Part shown: positions 13,478-25,199 of the stretch, in pieces | Layout: each line of letters begins with the position of its first letter | How positions within the stretch are numbered: the first letter of the stretch is position 1 | NCBI RefSeq assembly: GCF_932276165.1 | Contig: NC_064006.1 | Span: 8,446,501-8,510,500 of the forward strand | Origin: Plutella xylostella | Taxonomy: Eukaryota > Arthropoda > Insecta > Lepidoptera > Plutellidae | DNA length: 64,000 nt | Direction of reading: 5' to 3' | Notes under the pieces: model-generated | What the model was told of the DNA's origin: nothing | Seen by the model: the letters and a program-made list of their open reading frames with translations, nothing else | The model's database searches: none | Made by a program: the position numbers and the translations under genes

Positions 13478-13728
13478 GTGAAATAAATAAATAAATATAA
13501 ATAAATATGTGGGGACATCTCACACACGGCCATCCGACCCCAAGCTAGGCAGAACCTGTGTTATGGGTGTCGGACAGCTGATATATCTACACAAATACAT
13601 AGATAGATAGATACTAAATATAAATATCAACACCCAAGACCCGAGAACAAATATCTGTGTTTAAACAAATATCTGCCCCAGCCGGGAATCGAACCCGGGA
13701 CCTTCAGCTCAGTAGTCAGGGTCAGAAA
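13478..13728 (-). mobile_element. tRNA-derived SINE
   Basis: On the minus strand it begins with CTGACTACTGAGCTGAAGGT and continues CCCGGGTTCGATTCCC, a canonical pol III B box. The body contains CTCGGGTCTTGGGTGTTGAT and GTGTCGGACAGC reads in the same unit. It ends at the low-coordinate side in an (ATTT)n tail, near 13,480-13,500. This is the usual head, body and tail plan of lepidopteran tRNA SINEs. No intact tRNA cloverleaf is present, so it is not a tRNA gene. Confidence 0.7.
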
Positions 13729-16480
13729 TGATGTATTTGTTATTAGAGGTGATACTTACATACTTATAATATTTGTTTAAACCTTACTACAAGTACGTCA
13801 TATTTACCAGTAAACCATACATACATATATGGAATAGATATGTAATAAGAATATAGCATCTCCAAATGAATAGTACCCAATTTACACATGTATCCAATAT
13901 CACAACACGGCCTATTGTTGAGCCAGAACCATTTGGATCATTCCAACCTCGCAAAGCCAAAGCCAGGTTGCCGGTAGATGCTGAACCACAGGACAGTGTG
14001 CTGTGTCCAGCAGTGGGCGGTTTTAAGATGAAGATTATTGTGTTAAATTGTCAGTTATTCCGCTACAAAAGCATGTGTTCACCTCTGGCGTCGCGATCTG
14101 TTGCCACCTCCTCAAGCGGAACTCAACTCCGGTGTGTATTGATTGCTTGTAGGTAAGATATGAATACAATACCGCCCGTTGTATACATCAATGTATCTTA
14201 AAGCGAAGCCGTTCTGGCTCAACTGATATTCAAAGTGACTTGATAGCTTGTAGCGCTGTAAAAGAGTCAGCTATCGCAAAGCAAAGGTTCGGAAAAGCCT
14301 GGGCCATGGAAAGTTAAAGAGATTTTAACGGGTAGTCCCTTAAAACTCGAAGTAAGTGACTTGCATAAATATGATTATTACTCTTAATTTAATTTATTAT
14401 TACTATAAAAGCTCTTGTAGCTTACAGTCAGTACGTTTCGAGGATAAATGGAGTGCACAGTCCTACATTTCAATATCATCAACAGATAATAAGATTACAG
14501 ACTGGAAACAAACCTACCGTCCGTAGAGGACTGAAAATAGAGAATGGATTTATGGATCAGATAGGTTTTATGCCTAAAGCATTTCTATCAGTCAACGTTT
14601 GGAACCTGATTGTAGAGATTGAATAAGTCGACACGTGTTCTTGTGAAGTCACGTTTTGGCGCCGAGAGGTCACGCCAAACCTGCTGCCATTTGAAAACTA
14701 TACTCATTTAGATTTTTAAAGAGAGCATTAAAATTATTAATATTTTTTCTTAAATTGGTTTTGGCTTATAAACGTTATAGTCAACCATTAAGACACCGAA
14801 AATGTGCATAATTCATGTGAAAAAGGATATGAAAATTCTCTCTTTCTCGTTAAATTCATTTTCATTTATTTTTAACTATCTTAACCCTAGGATATGAATC
14901 TAATGAAATATTAATCTAGGTTTAATCTCGCGTGTACTACCTACGTCGTTGTTAGGTTGCTCTTGTACGCGGTTTACAAGAACGTGTTATAATTCAATAT
15001 CGAATGCATAAATTTCCCTTTTAGACAATAAAACATTCCTCCGCGTGTTTTGGTTATTGACAATGGTCATGCAGTAAGTACGTCACCGACCGATCACCAG
15101 ACACATCTCAACTATTCTCACATTCTTTTTTACATAACAATAAATATCACTGCTTAGCTTTTAACAAAGGTGTGGAATATTTTATTGTTTATGCATAACC
15201 TCGCAATAATCGCAATTGTACAATAAAAATCACGGATATAACTGTAGGATCTTTTGCATACCTACGATATATTATAATATTCATTATTATAAACATAATG
15301 CCTCCTACAAGTATATAGGTAAGTAATTAAATATGCTCATGTAATTCCGACTGGGTGTAGGGTGGTCGGCTGAAGGCAGAAGGTAGATCATGATCGCAAA
15401 AACCCTTCTGATTGTCCTGAAAATTATGGATTTTAGGGTGTAGCCTGATGCCGTGTAATAATTAACCTTTTTCGTCCTGAAGTAGTGATATTGACGACAC
15501 TATTTTTATATCGAGTCTGATTTCAAAGGATTCAAGCGGTTTAGTTGAAACATTTAAAGAGAATTTAACCAGTTGCTTTATTCGTAGGATCTTATTTTGG
15601 GAATATTTTGGCAATAAAGTATATTTTCTTTCTTTCACGTGTGCTTTGTGCCCAATCGAAACTTTACTCTGGTTTTATAGAGTTTCGTATCTTGGTTACT
15701 TATCTTCTTCGTTATGATGACATTGCACCTACGAAATTAACTAAATCGGAACTAATTATGTAAATTTACATTCCAGTTTCAACTAATTTTAACTTGATCT
15801 AACATTCTTCTTCGTCTATTAAGTATTTCTTAGAAGCTAACGTTACGTGATTTTAACATCTAAGTTAGTTCACATCTCCTCTTTACTCTGCAACCGCTGC
15901 CTCTAGGCATTCTTTTTTATTGAATCGTTGAATAGCGACGTGTTATTGTGTGGCAACGCTGAAGGTGTACAGGAAAACATAATTTCTTGTTTTTGAGGTC
16001 ATAAAGTGTTGAATACAGTCGTCGCCGTCGCGTGCAGAATCAACATGTTTTTGTCTAGCAGCAGTTCCTTTAGGAAGATCCTTTAGGTGACCGAAACTGC
16101 CTTACTGCTGAAACTGCCTCACTGACACATTATCATTTAACTATTTGGCCGACAGTGTTGAAACCAAATGTGGATTGCTCGTTCTACTTGGCAGCGAGTT
16201 CGTGCTACCAATATTAATTTATGCGTCGAATATTTAGTGTGGAATTTGTGTGGTTTTGGTTCTGCTTCTTTATATTATGTGTGGTTAATGTGCATTCATG
16301 ACGAAACTGTTTGTCAAGCACGAGCCGAACACTTCGGTTACCCCCTTGGGGAGATATCTTGGCCATACATTGATGGTTAATTGTCTATTGTGATAGTGCA
16401 AATGCGTCAGGGAGGGGATGGCTTTGTTACCGAGCGCGATGTGGAGGCGCTAATTACACTCGCAATAAACATCTCATGTT
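13729..16480. other. No gene recognised; minor repeat remnants
   Basis: Around 13,925-14,035 sequence such as CTGTGTCCAGCAGTGGGC is typical of the end of RTE-type repeats. The rest shows nothing I can support. Confidence 0.35.
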
Positions 16481-16499
16481 GATGGATTCTTCTCGAATG

Positions 16500-17040
16500 A
16501 CTCGTCCGCAGGAATTCCGCGCTAGATGCAGCGAGAGAGCAGCGCCGCAGCACATTAACCAACATTACAATATCCTGAAGTCCAGAATGGAGGGAAAACT
16601 TACGTTATAAGCATAGTGTGGCCGGCGGCTCCTGTATCATATGCACTTCCTCGGCACAAGCACAAAGAACACACACTGGTTCGATCGGAAATTAATTAGT
16701 ATCGGCACTCGCGTTGCACAATTATGATTTAACCGAGCGTGACTGTCTAACCCGAGTGGCGTGCGGGCGGCGGCGCGGCGGCGGCGGGACTGAGGCCTGA
16801 GGCTGCGGCGCGGCACGGCAGGCAGCAGGGTGCAACGGCGGCGGCGGCGGCGGCGGCGGCGGCGACTGCCCGCTGCTGACGCAACAGTTTCGACAGCCTC
16901 ACAGTCCGCCGCTGGGTTTTTTCATTGCCCCAATCTGACGTCTGTGAGTAACCGCACGCACACAAGCAGCTTGGTGTAATTACAACGCCCTGTGTAGTGG
17001 ATGTGCGTGGAGGGTGATTAGGAACCGCTCGGGCGAAGGT
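16500..17040. promoter_or_regulatory. CpG/CGG-rich island, possible promoter
   Basis: A GC-rich block stands out from AT-rich DNA. It has a run of CGG/GCG triplets at about 16,765-16,865 and many CpG sites. The minus-strand frame here encodes mostly alanine and arginine and reads like translated repeat. In such a genome GC islands often mark 5' exons or promoters, but no start or splice pattern decides this. Confidence 0.3.
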
Positions 17041-18720
17041 CGTTAATAGACGCGGACGATTTCTGACCTTAATCTAATTGGTGTTATGCTAAGTAACCTG
17101 CTTTTGACATAAGTATAAGTTTTAGTTTGAAAATGCCTTTAAATTACCTATACAGTTTTAGCACCAATTCAGATTATGTTGGCAATTTTTCGTTTTAATG
17201 TTTTGCGGTTTTAAAATTGCGTACCAAAATTAAATTTATCGAAGCTGAGTGCGGAAATTCCATTATTAACTCACGACTTTTTCTTGTTAATATTATGACG
17301 TCGTGTGCGTAAAGCGGAGGTCAATGTCCGGGAGCTTTTATGGAAAAGTTTGAACTGTAACTGAACCGTTTCCCCGATTGGAAGGCTCTTGAAGCGTTGA
17401 CCTGAAAGTTTCATGACATCGCGAGGGCCCTCGAATATAGATCGATTGATGTTGAAGAGTCGTCGTGCCCTCACCACAGCCGCCGCGAAGTGAAACATTT
17501 CGATGAAATTTTCTGACTCATTTCTATAGCATTTTCATATATGTAATAAACTATAAGTGCTCAGAAACCATATCAAAATTTAATTATTTTCTTTCGTGGT
17601 TGATAAGAGCTAATCTATTTTCAGTACTAAAATTTTCCATTCCTCACAAATAGCGGTCTTTTTTTGATATGTTCGAATCAGGCATTTTCACGTGCTTGAT
17701 CTATGCTTCATACCAATCTGGACATAGACCTCTATGAGCTTTGAGAGTCGAGTCAAATGACGACGCGACGTCAGCATAGCTACACCACTCCACACGACGC
17801 CACGCCACGCTGCGTCGTGCGTCACAGTGGCGTGGCCAGACGAGCTATACGTAAAATCGTAGATATAGTTATTTTGAGACTTATTTCAAGTCTCCCTGCT
17901 CGATATTTACGTCAAGGTCTTCCAGCCCTTTTTGTATTTGTCCTGTGTGGAAGTTGTACGAAGCAAATCCAGTCTAGAGCATGCTTATAGCTACTTTGTG
18001 GTTTATTGCATTCATTAGAAAACATAGGAAAAGCGCGCTTCTTTGTCGCCGCGACTCCGCCTCGACTCTTGTGCGGTGAGCGGAGCGCCTAGGAACATGA
18101 GATACGTCACTAGAGGATACTCCTGTCGTGCAATCATTAACTGATGATGTTCCATGGCAGAGCTAAACATACTAAAACTGTACAGTACACGGTTAATTCA
18201 CAAAGTGAAAGTTTATTATTTAATTAACCTTGTGTAAGTACAGGCTGTTGCATAATTATAATATTACTGTTTGTGAGTTATTACTAACTGTTAACGAGCT
18301 ACGCACATTAGATATAATTACTTTACATATATTAATCTTAAATACCTCAAAAATTACGCTGGCTATTAAGTATAATAGAAATAATATTAAGTATAATAGA
18401 AAATTATAATTCACATATATATTTTCAGTCAGTACTGGATCGCACGACTGCGTAGATAAGCTTTCAGATTACTCGTAGTAGTTACATACACGTAGTTACT
18501 TACATAGTTTTCTATTTTTTATAAATCTTATATCAAATTAGATTATTACAAAAATGATTTTTAAAAAATCTACAGATAGGTCGACATCGAGGTAATCTAC
18601 TGAGACTTTAGAACGCCCTGAAAACTGAATGTTAAAATATACTACCTATGTAAACTAAAGCAACTTAGGTAGCAGCTTAAGAACTATTCTACTATGAGAC
18701 TGCTTGAACGTTGTGGCTGT

Positions 18721-18751
<31 letters not shown>

Positions 18752-18752
18752 G

Positions 18753-18789
<37 letters not shown>

Positions 18790-20071
18790 GTTGCGGAGGA
18801 GGCAAAGGCCGATCAAAGTCCTCTTTTAACTAATTTCGACCGCGGACTTTGACCGAGCTCTTGTGAAATGTACGGAACGCCTTAGAAACAAGGCCTTTAG
18901 CTTTTGTTGATTTGAGTCGTTCAGTAAAGATAACTTATAGTAAGTTATCAAATATAGAATTGGAGGGTTTTGTTCTTGAAAGAGGCTAATATCCTACTAA
19001 ATATAACATCGGTATACTTACAATATTGATTAGATAGTAAACCGCAAACTGACATTCAGGGTACAAAAACCCTTGAACATTGACCCTACAACGGACTGAA
19101 TATATATATCGATTTATAGGTACATTAAATATTAAAGATAGCGGACATGGTAACTACTACTTATTGTTCTCTGCTACATCTACATTCGAGTCGCCTGCTA
19201 CGTATAAAATATTTATTTTATGTCAAATAGAGCTGAGCTTTAAGCAGTGTCTCTACTATGTTTTTGATTTTGCACTGGCTTCTAGGCACCGTATACGTAT
19301 ATACTCACTTCAGAAATACAGTGAGCCTTAGCTCGGATCAGCACAAGTCACATTTTTTTAACTATCTTAACATGTGCGCTATAAGAGTGAAATTAGTCCC
19401 GAGTCCCGATACTAGTGTGAGATGTAGAGCGGCCTCGACTGTACGAACAAACAAGGACGAAATCTCGTCGAATCAACATTTACGAGAGAACTAGTCGGAC
19501 TAGCTAGCTTGTTGTAAGTTCAGGTTTTAGTTTTAAAGGCATTTTTTAAGGAAATACCTTATTTTATTAAGTTAAGGTTCATTCCTCACAACTTTTGGCG
19601 AATCTGGTGGTTTAAGTGTTGATAATAATCTTATAAATAACTATACCTACTTGGTAGCTATACATAGGTACATACTACTACATACCAGTTGATTTGTATT
19701 ATTATTAAGTTATTATTATTAAGTAAAAACACATTACACAGTTACTAATAACTAAACTATACTAAGGCTAAAGTAGATGTCTCATAAAAGTTATTGTTTA
19801 GCCTCCACTGCCGAACTAGGTAAAAACCTGTATTTCAGCAAGTAGCGCCTCGTATGGATGTCCATATAACTTGTGGTCTGTCTGGTTAACTTACCTGCAA
19901 ATAATAACAATAATATAATGTTATGTTGGTATGAGACAGAGCATATTCATATAAGATAATTAACGGTAACGATAATCGATCTTAAGCACAGCTAAGAGTA
20001 TGAATGGTACGATGGTCGAGGCTCATTGAATATGGTTGTTTTGCGCTCATTGTATGCTGTTTGCAACGTTA
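17041..20071. other. No gene recognised
   Basis: A small GC-rich patch at 18,035-18,095 and the dinucleotide run listed separately are the only notable items. Confidence 0.35.
18718..18786 (+). repeat. (GT)n microsatellite
   Basis: About 33 GT/TG units are interrupted once by GGC near 18,751. Confidence 0.95.
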
Positions 20072-20235
20072 GGGTGCTTTTCCACCAGATATCTGCTATG
20101 TTATGTTGCTATGGATGCGTTTCATGTCCACCAATCATATTTATTGGTCAGCATTACATAGCGCTGGTGGGAATGGTTTTAGTATCACATCATCGCAGGG
20201 TAGCTACATAATACACCTCTGGTGAAAAGGCACCC
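20072..20235. mobile_element. MITE with GGGTGCTTTTCCACCAGA ends
   Basis: The left end GGGTGCTTTTCCACCAGAT is inverted at the right as TCTGGTGAAAAGGCACCC. Inner arms continue as imperfect inverted repeats (GTTGCTATGG region against GGTAGCTACATA). It is about 164 bp with no coding capacity. Confidence 0.55.
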
Positions 20236-20932
20236 TTTGCCTCACACGAGCGCACAGTTTGCCTGCTGGGAACGCATCCTTTATTGTATAAATTTTTATT
20301 AGTGTTTTGGTGATTGTGAGTACAGTACCCGTTTACCCACTAACTTCTCACCTTTGCTTATCTTTGTCTGGAGCAGCAGGCTGCTTGCTGGGCCCCGGCT
20401 CTTCGTTCGCACTCATTATACGATCTCAAAAGATACTTTACTTTATAATTATTGCCAATAATTATTATAACCTACACTTTGTTTACCAACAAAAACAATA
20501 ATTTGACAGTACCTTAAACTGACAGAACTCAGTTTTCAGAGAGAGCCAATGGAACTAGCCATTCAGCCTGTTTCCTTTCACAATAAAAACCTTTTCCGAC
20601 TTTTGAAAGGCTTTTTTCTAAATATTGAACTTTATTAGGATCACATGGGAGGCCTAGAGTTGAGGATTTCAAAGGTGTGGCATTGTTCTGTACCATGAAA
20701 GACCGCGACGCTGACCTACAGTCTTTAAATATACATACGTATAAAATATGGTCTTTGACAATGAGAAAGGATCTACTTCCGTTTTCAGGACTTTATAGTC
20801 GGGTTGGACTGTAGTGGTCTTTCAGCACGGTGACAAATACTAACAAAGTTTTTATCACTAGATGTAGGTAGTTAGGTATAACACGCTAAGAAGAAGTTTA
20901 GTATCGCTATTGACCTACAATAATAATTTAAA

Positions 20933-21635
20933 AAAATAAAAAACCGACTTCAAAAAACCACTAAAATGTAAGTAATAAAAGAAAGAAAAGGATCGTCGTA
21001 TAGTTTTGGACATGAAACTACTATATAATGTATGTCATGGCATTGTGGACTGCCCTGAACTCGTAAACATAATGTTATCCCTGAATACACCATCCACCCG
21101 CACACGTCATACTCGCAAAGCCCTTTTCCACATACCCTTAGTGCATACAAACTACGCAAGTAACTCCATAAGTTGCCGACTACCTAAAACTTATAATAAA
21201 CAGTTCTCAGACTTTGACATTTTTCATTTAACGCAAATGAGCTTTGTAAATAGAATAAGGGAATGGTTTTTCGCCAAGGACAGTTATTGATTTATAATTT
21301 AAAAATTTAGAATTAGCCTCCAAATTTATATTTTTGGTAACTTTACGTCTTTTTAAATGACATGCTTGTGACTTTTGTGTTTAATATACATGAGTCAACT
21401 TTAAATGAATTTTTGTTTATGTTTTGTTGCTTGTAATTTTTAATTGCTTGTAATCTTTTGTAATTTTTTGTGTGACTGTATTGTAATGTAACCTAAATTT
21501 TGCATGCATTTTTTATACTTTATTTTCTGTCTGATGTAATTGTGATTCGTTTGTATAATGTAAGTCCGTAATTGGCCTATGTATGGCTTCTATAATACCT
21601 AAGCTATTATTTTGTCTTGTGCTGTGGATTTTGTA

Positions 21636-21669
<34 letters not shown>

Positions 21670-21890
21670 AGGTTTACACAAATTATATGTGACAGTACAA
21701 ATATACCTAAGCAGGAACTGTTCTTTTTTGATGTTGGTGCAGTGACAAAGTAATCTGAAGAAATATGGCACCAACTTCAAAAAAGAACAGTTCCTGCTTA
21801 GGTATATTTGTACTGTCACATATAATTTGTGTAAACCTTAAATTATTACTTACATTTTAGTGGTTTTTTGAAGTCGGTTTTTTATTTTTT
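20933..21890. mobile_element. Foldback element split by a LINE insertion
   Basis: The outer left arm (about 20,933-20,977, AAACCGACTTCAAAAAACCA) pairs with the outer right arm (about 21,846-21,890). The inner left arm (21,664-21,740, GGTTTACACAAATTATATGT) pairs with 21,768-21,845. The right arm is continuous whereas the left arm is broken by the LINE tail at 20,980-21,663. Without that insert the element would be about 275 bp with arms near 125 bp and a loop of about 27 bp. Confidence 0.7.
20980..21663 (+). pseudogene. 5'-truncated CR1/Jockey-like LINE, C-terminus and 3' UTR
   Basis: The plus-strand frame 21,006-21,290 reads PSTRTRHTRKALFHIP, then TNYASNSISCRLPKTYN, then FDIFHLTQMSF. This order (TR, F-P, T-Y-SNS-R-YN, DIF, F) is the usual C-terminal tail of Jockey/CR1-clade reverse transcriptases. 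A 3' UTR follows and ends in (AAAT)n at 21,638-21,663. The catalytic domain is missing through 5' truncation. Confidence 0.55.
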
Positions 21891-22129
21891 TTAATTATTA
21901 TTTTATTTTATAGTTTTTAGTTTATTTGCAATAATTTTTAATCAAAAGTAAGATGCAAATGATACCAAAAAGTCCTACTAATCAATACGAATCATTCAAG
22001 CCTAAACACGAGGTAGTTGCTATATACCGTTGAGGAGTTCCCTTGACTGCCTTCCGTTTCCATCATCAGACCAGCTCAAGGTCACCATCATATTTTATTG
22101 TTATAAGAACTATATTTACGTTCTTAATT

Positions 22130-22384
22130 TCATTAGAATCGGTTAATATGTGTCCAAAATGGAAATTCATACCCTGTTTTTAACCCTTTACCCACCCTTA
22201 GGGGTGAGATAAAATTCTGAAAAAAAATGGGACCACCTGGAAGCTCAACCCAATACAACAAAAAAAGAATTTTCAAAATCGGTTCATAAACGGCGGAGTT
22301 ATCGGTGAACATACATAAAAAAAAAATAAAAAAAAAAAATATCCCGACGAATTGAGAACCTCCTCCTTTTTTTGAAGTCGGTTA
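22130..22384 (+). repeat. Dispersed lepidopteran repeat ending TTTGAAGTCGGTT
   Basis: It contains AATCGGTTCATAAACGGCGG-type sequence, an A-rich run, CCCGACGAATTGAGAACCTC and terminal TTTTTTTGAAGTCGGTTA. This end is the same motif as the arms of the foldback at 20,933-21,890, so it may be the outer end of the same larger repeat. The class is uncertain. Confidence 0.5.
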
Positions 22385-22939
22385 CTTACTTTATTTATAT
22401 TTCAACAATCTCTTACACAAATCTAAGCCCGGTGCAAGATAAACAAAACAACTGAGTACCTCAGGTGACAAAAAATATTATTTAAATCACAGTTTTAACA
22501 TTGACGTCATCAAATAATACGACCTATAAAGTATCTAACTCGAACTCAGCATAGTGACACAAGTGAGGACGCACATTTTTGAAAATATCGCAAAAATACA
22601 GACGAGTCTCGTTGGATTCCGGTTTTCGATTGACGCGCGTGGTGACGCGGTAGTCGGGCGGCCGGAAACGATCTTGCGAGGAGATACTCTACTTAGCTCT
22701 ACAAAACATTAACGAAGTAGAGCTGTCATGTTATAGATACGTTTAATGCACTGAGATAGAGTCTTGGTTAGCGTAGAAGCGCAATTAAACCTCATTTTTC
22801 GAAAGCTAGAGTGTGACCCCCGTGTTGGTTGGTTCATGCGGCGTCTTTGGTTTATCGACGCAGGTATTGTATTTAGATCAAATAAGTATAGTCTATAGTC
22901 TACAGTGTATCTGGATAACCTCTCTGACATCAGCGAAGG

Positions 22940-23018
22940 TCAGAGTTTTGTACCGCTCTTTGGTAGAAAGGCCTCTGTCCAGCAGTTGATAATTATAATC
23001 TGATGATGATGATGATGG
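22940..23018 (+). repeat. RTE LINE 3' tail fragment
   Basis: GGCCTCTGTCCAGCAGTTGA is followed by (TGA)n at about 23,000-23,016, matching the tail of the RTE copy at 37,865-37,909. Confidence 0.6.
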
Positions 23019-23029
23019 ACAGACGGAAA

Positions 23030-23190
23030 AACAAGATAGATAGAATATAGATAGATAGATAGAATATTCTTTATTTGTACACACACACATAAAAGAAACT
23101 TACATAACTTAAATACTATAAACTATGTACAAACATGGCGGTCTTATCGCTTACAGCGATTTTTTCAAGACAACCTTAGGGTGGAAGGAT
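23030..23190 (-). repeat. LINE 3' UTR with (ATAG)n tail
   Basis: Read on the minus strand, ATCGCTGTAAGCGATAAGAC is followed downstream by CAAATAAAGAATATTCTATC and an (ATCT)n tail. The copy at 29,338-29,476 on the plus strand shares the hairpin core (ATCGCT...AGCGATAAGGCCGCC) and the AATAAAG-ATATTCTAT end. Confidence 0.6.
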
Positions 23191-24740
23191 ATTAAGATAC
23201 TTACCTATAACATGTCGCATGTTAGTACGTTTGTACATAGCATGTAAGTACCTAGTAAGATCTGAAATAAAAGTTACTGTCTGTCGAAACCTTGACAATA
23301 CCGGATACTTCATTACTTCAATAGGAATCTTCCATAGTTGAAATCCCCAGCGATTCACACAAAAACGAGGAAATTATCTATTTATAGTGCATTCATGTTA
23401 AACATGAATAATATTTCCAATAAATGCTGAGAGTGACTCACTGATCAGTGGGCGCTAGATGGAAATCCGAATCCATCATTCATATTAAAAGTTTTAATGA
23501 CTAGACTTGTACTGTCTGTGTCTATCCCATTGACGTCACAATAAATGTTTTTTATACCATTACAATTACTCATTATTACCGTAAATTATTGTTAACTTAT
23601 ATAAGTGACGCGGTGATTATTAAATAGGGAGCTTATTTGTTTAGTTCAATTTATAAAATGTGTAATAACGATTTATTATTGAATATAGAGGAATATCAAC
23701 ACACGCTTGCACGACTAATACCTCTAATGGATGGATATTGTTTTGAAATTAAGCCATCGTATATTTTCCCGATCGTACGTTTCAATCAATTTTGTTAATT
23801 GCCATAAAATAACACCAACCAGAAATAATTAATAAAGCAGCTTCGACAACAAACACAATACAAAATCATATGAATCGTGAATAACATATTAATCGAATGT
23901 GATACAAAAAGAGTTCGCTATTTACAAACGTGGAAGATGCTAATGATTGTTGTACATCCTTGAACCCGGGACCTCAGCCTCACACACACGTAAGCAAAGA
24001 AAAAATATTATATTCGCTTCATGTTATTGTGTGTACTCGTATATTAAGAAAAGTACATTCAACACTACTTGCGAAACTAATGAGATTTGTATCTATTTTT
24101 AGAATAAAGAAACTATGTTGTGTCAGTCATAAAAGTTATAAAAATATATTTGTTTGTCAGGGAAACTGGGTTTAATAGAACATCGAACCACAATGATACA
24201 CCAATCTTATAGGCTTTCTTTATAGAATCTCAGGATTTTTTTAGATATTTTTGATTCCATAATAGGGCGCTTGATATAAGTAAATAAACCTCAAGTACCT
24301 AATCGAGCATCAAGAACGATTTTCCGGATATTTAATTTTATTCTCAGTGAGGCAGCTGATGGTTTCTCCGCTTCAACTTTCCTGCCGAGCCAGCGCTGAG
24401 GCGTGAAATAACGGTGATACTGGCGGTACATACCCATGTACCCTCCGGTGCACACACAATAGCTAGTTATCTGTTGTTAAATAACTGCTTTTATGGGAAA
24501 TCGATTTTCATTGATTACCTGCTACATAACATGTAATGTAGTGTAAGTGAACATACCTGAACCTGAACTATTATTATGCACCTACCTACCTACTTACTAA
24601 ATAAACTTGTAATCTGCATGAAAAAAGTTTATGATTTTTATTCCAATAACGACAACCAAAATTATTGTAAGCTCTACAATATTGCAACACCCTTGAACAA
24701 TGTATGTGCTTAATGTTTAAAAAAAATATTTACTGGCCTA
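23191..24740. other. No gene recognised
   Basis: AT-rich. At about 23,957 CTTGAACCCGGGACCTCAGC looks like an inverted SINE B-box remnant. Confidence 0.35.
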
Positions 24741-24759
24741 GTTCACTGGTAAAGCATAA

Positions 24760-25110
24760 ATGATACAACTAGCACAGTTAGTGCCAACTGAGTGTTGGAG
24801 TAACCTTGCAATGAAAGTAAGACTGGAGCAGGAGGCGGCCACCGGAACGCCGCAACGTGTGTGGAACTGGGGGAGCCTCGCAATCGACACAGCTGGGGCA
24901 TCACGCACTTTACTGTTTTATACTTACAATCGCGAGCAATGGAAAAAATCCAGTGATTATAGCACCAAATTACTTTGGAACGGAAAACAGCGAACAAAAA
25001 TGGGGAGGTCTTTGCCCAGAAGCGGAAAAACAACCAGGCTTTTAGAAGACATTAAGGCAAACTTTGAATTACTTACGCCAACTGAAGACAGAAACCGCAA
25101 ACTTAAATAA
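24760..25110 (+). pseudogene. Unidentified open frame, probable transposon remnant
   Basis: A 116-codon plus-strand frame contains RVWNWGSLAIDTAGASRTLL, YNREQWKKSSDYSTK and TRLLEDIKANFELLTPTEDR. Coding similarity may continue past a stop at 25,108 (CIKEHGTLTAAIKAGKIQS to 25,195). Its amino-acid composition is protein-like and unlike the surrounding random frames. I do not recognise the family. An internal stop and isolation suggest a decayed mobile-element gene rather than a host gene. Confidence 0.3.
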
Positions 25111-25199
25111 TGCATTAAAGAGCATGGCACTTTGACTGCTGCAATTAAGGCAGGTAAAATTCAGAGTGTCTCTTATCCTGATCCAGAAGAAAAATAATA

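Noticed and set aside
13660..13728. A tRNA gene on the minus strand
   Set aside because: Only a B-box region and a weak head are present; it continues into a SINE body with an (ATTT)n tail.
16747..16965. Poly-alanine minus-strand protein
   Set aside because: Translation of a (CGG)n run with no family or splice evidence.
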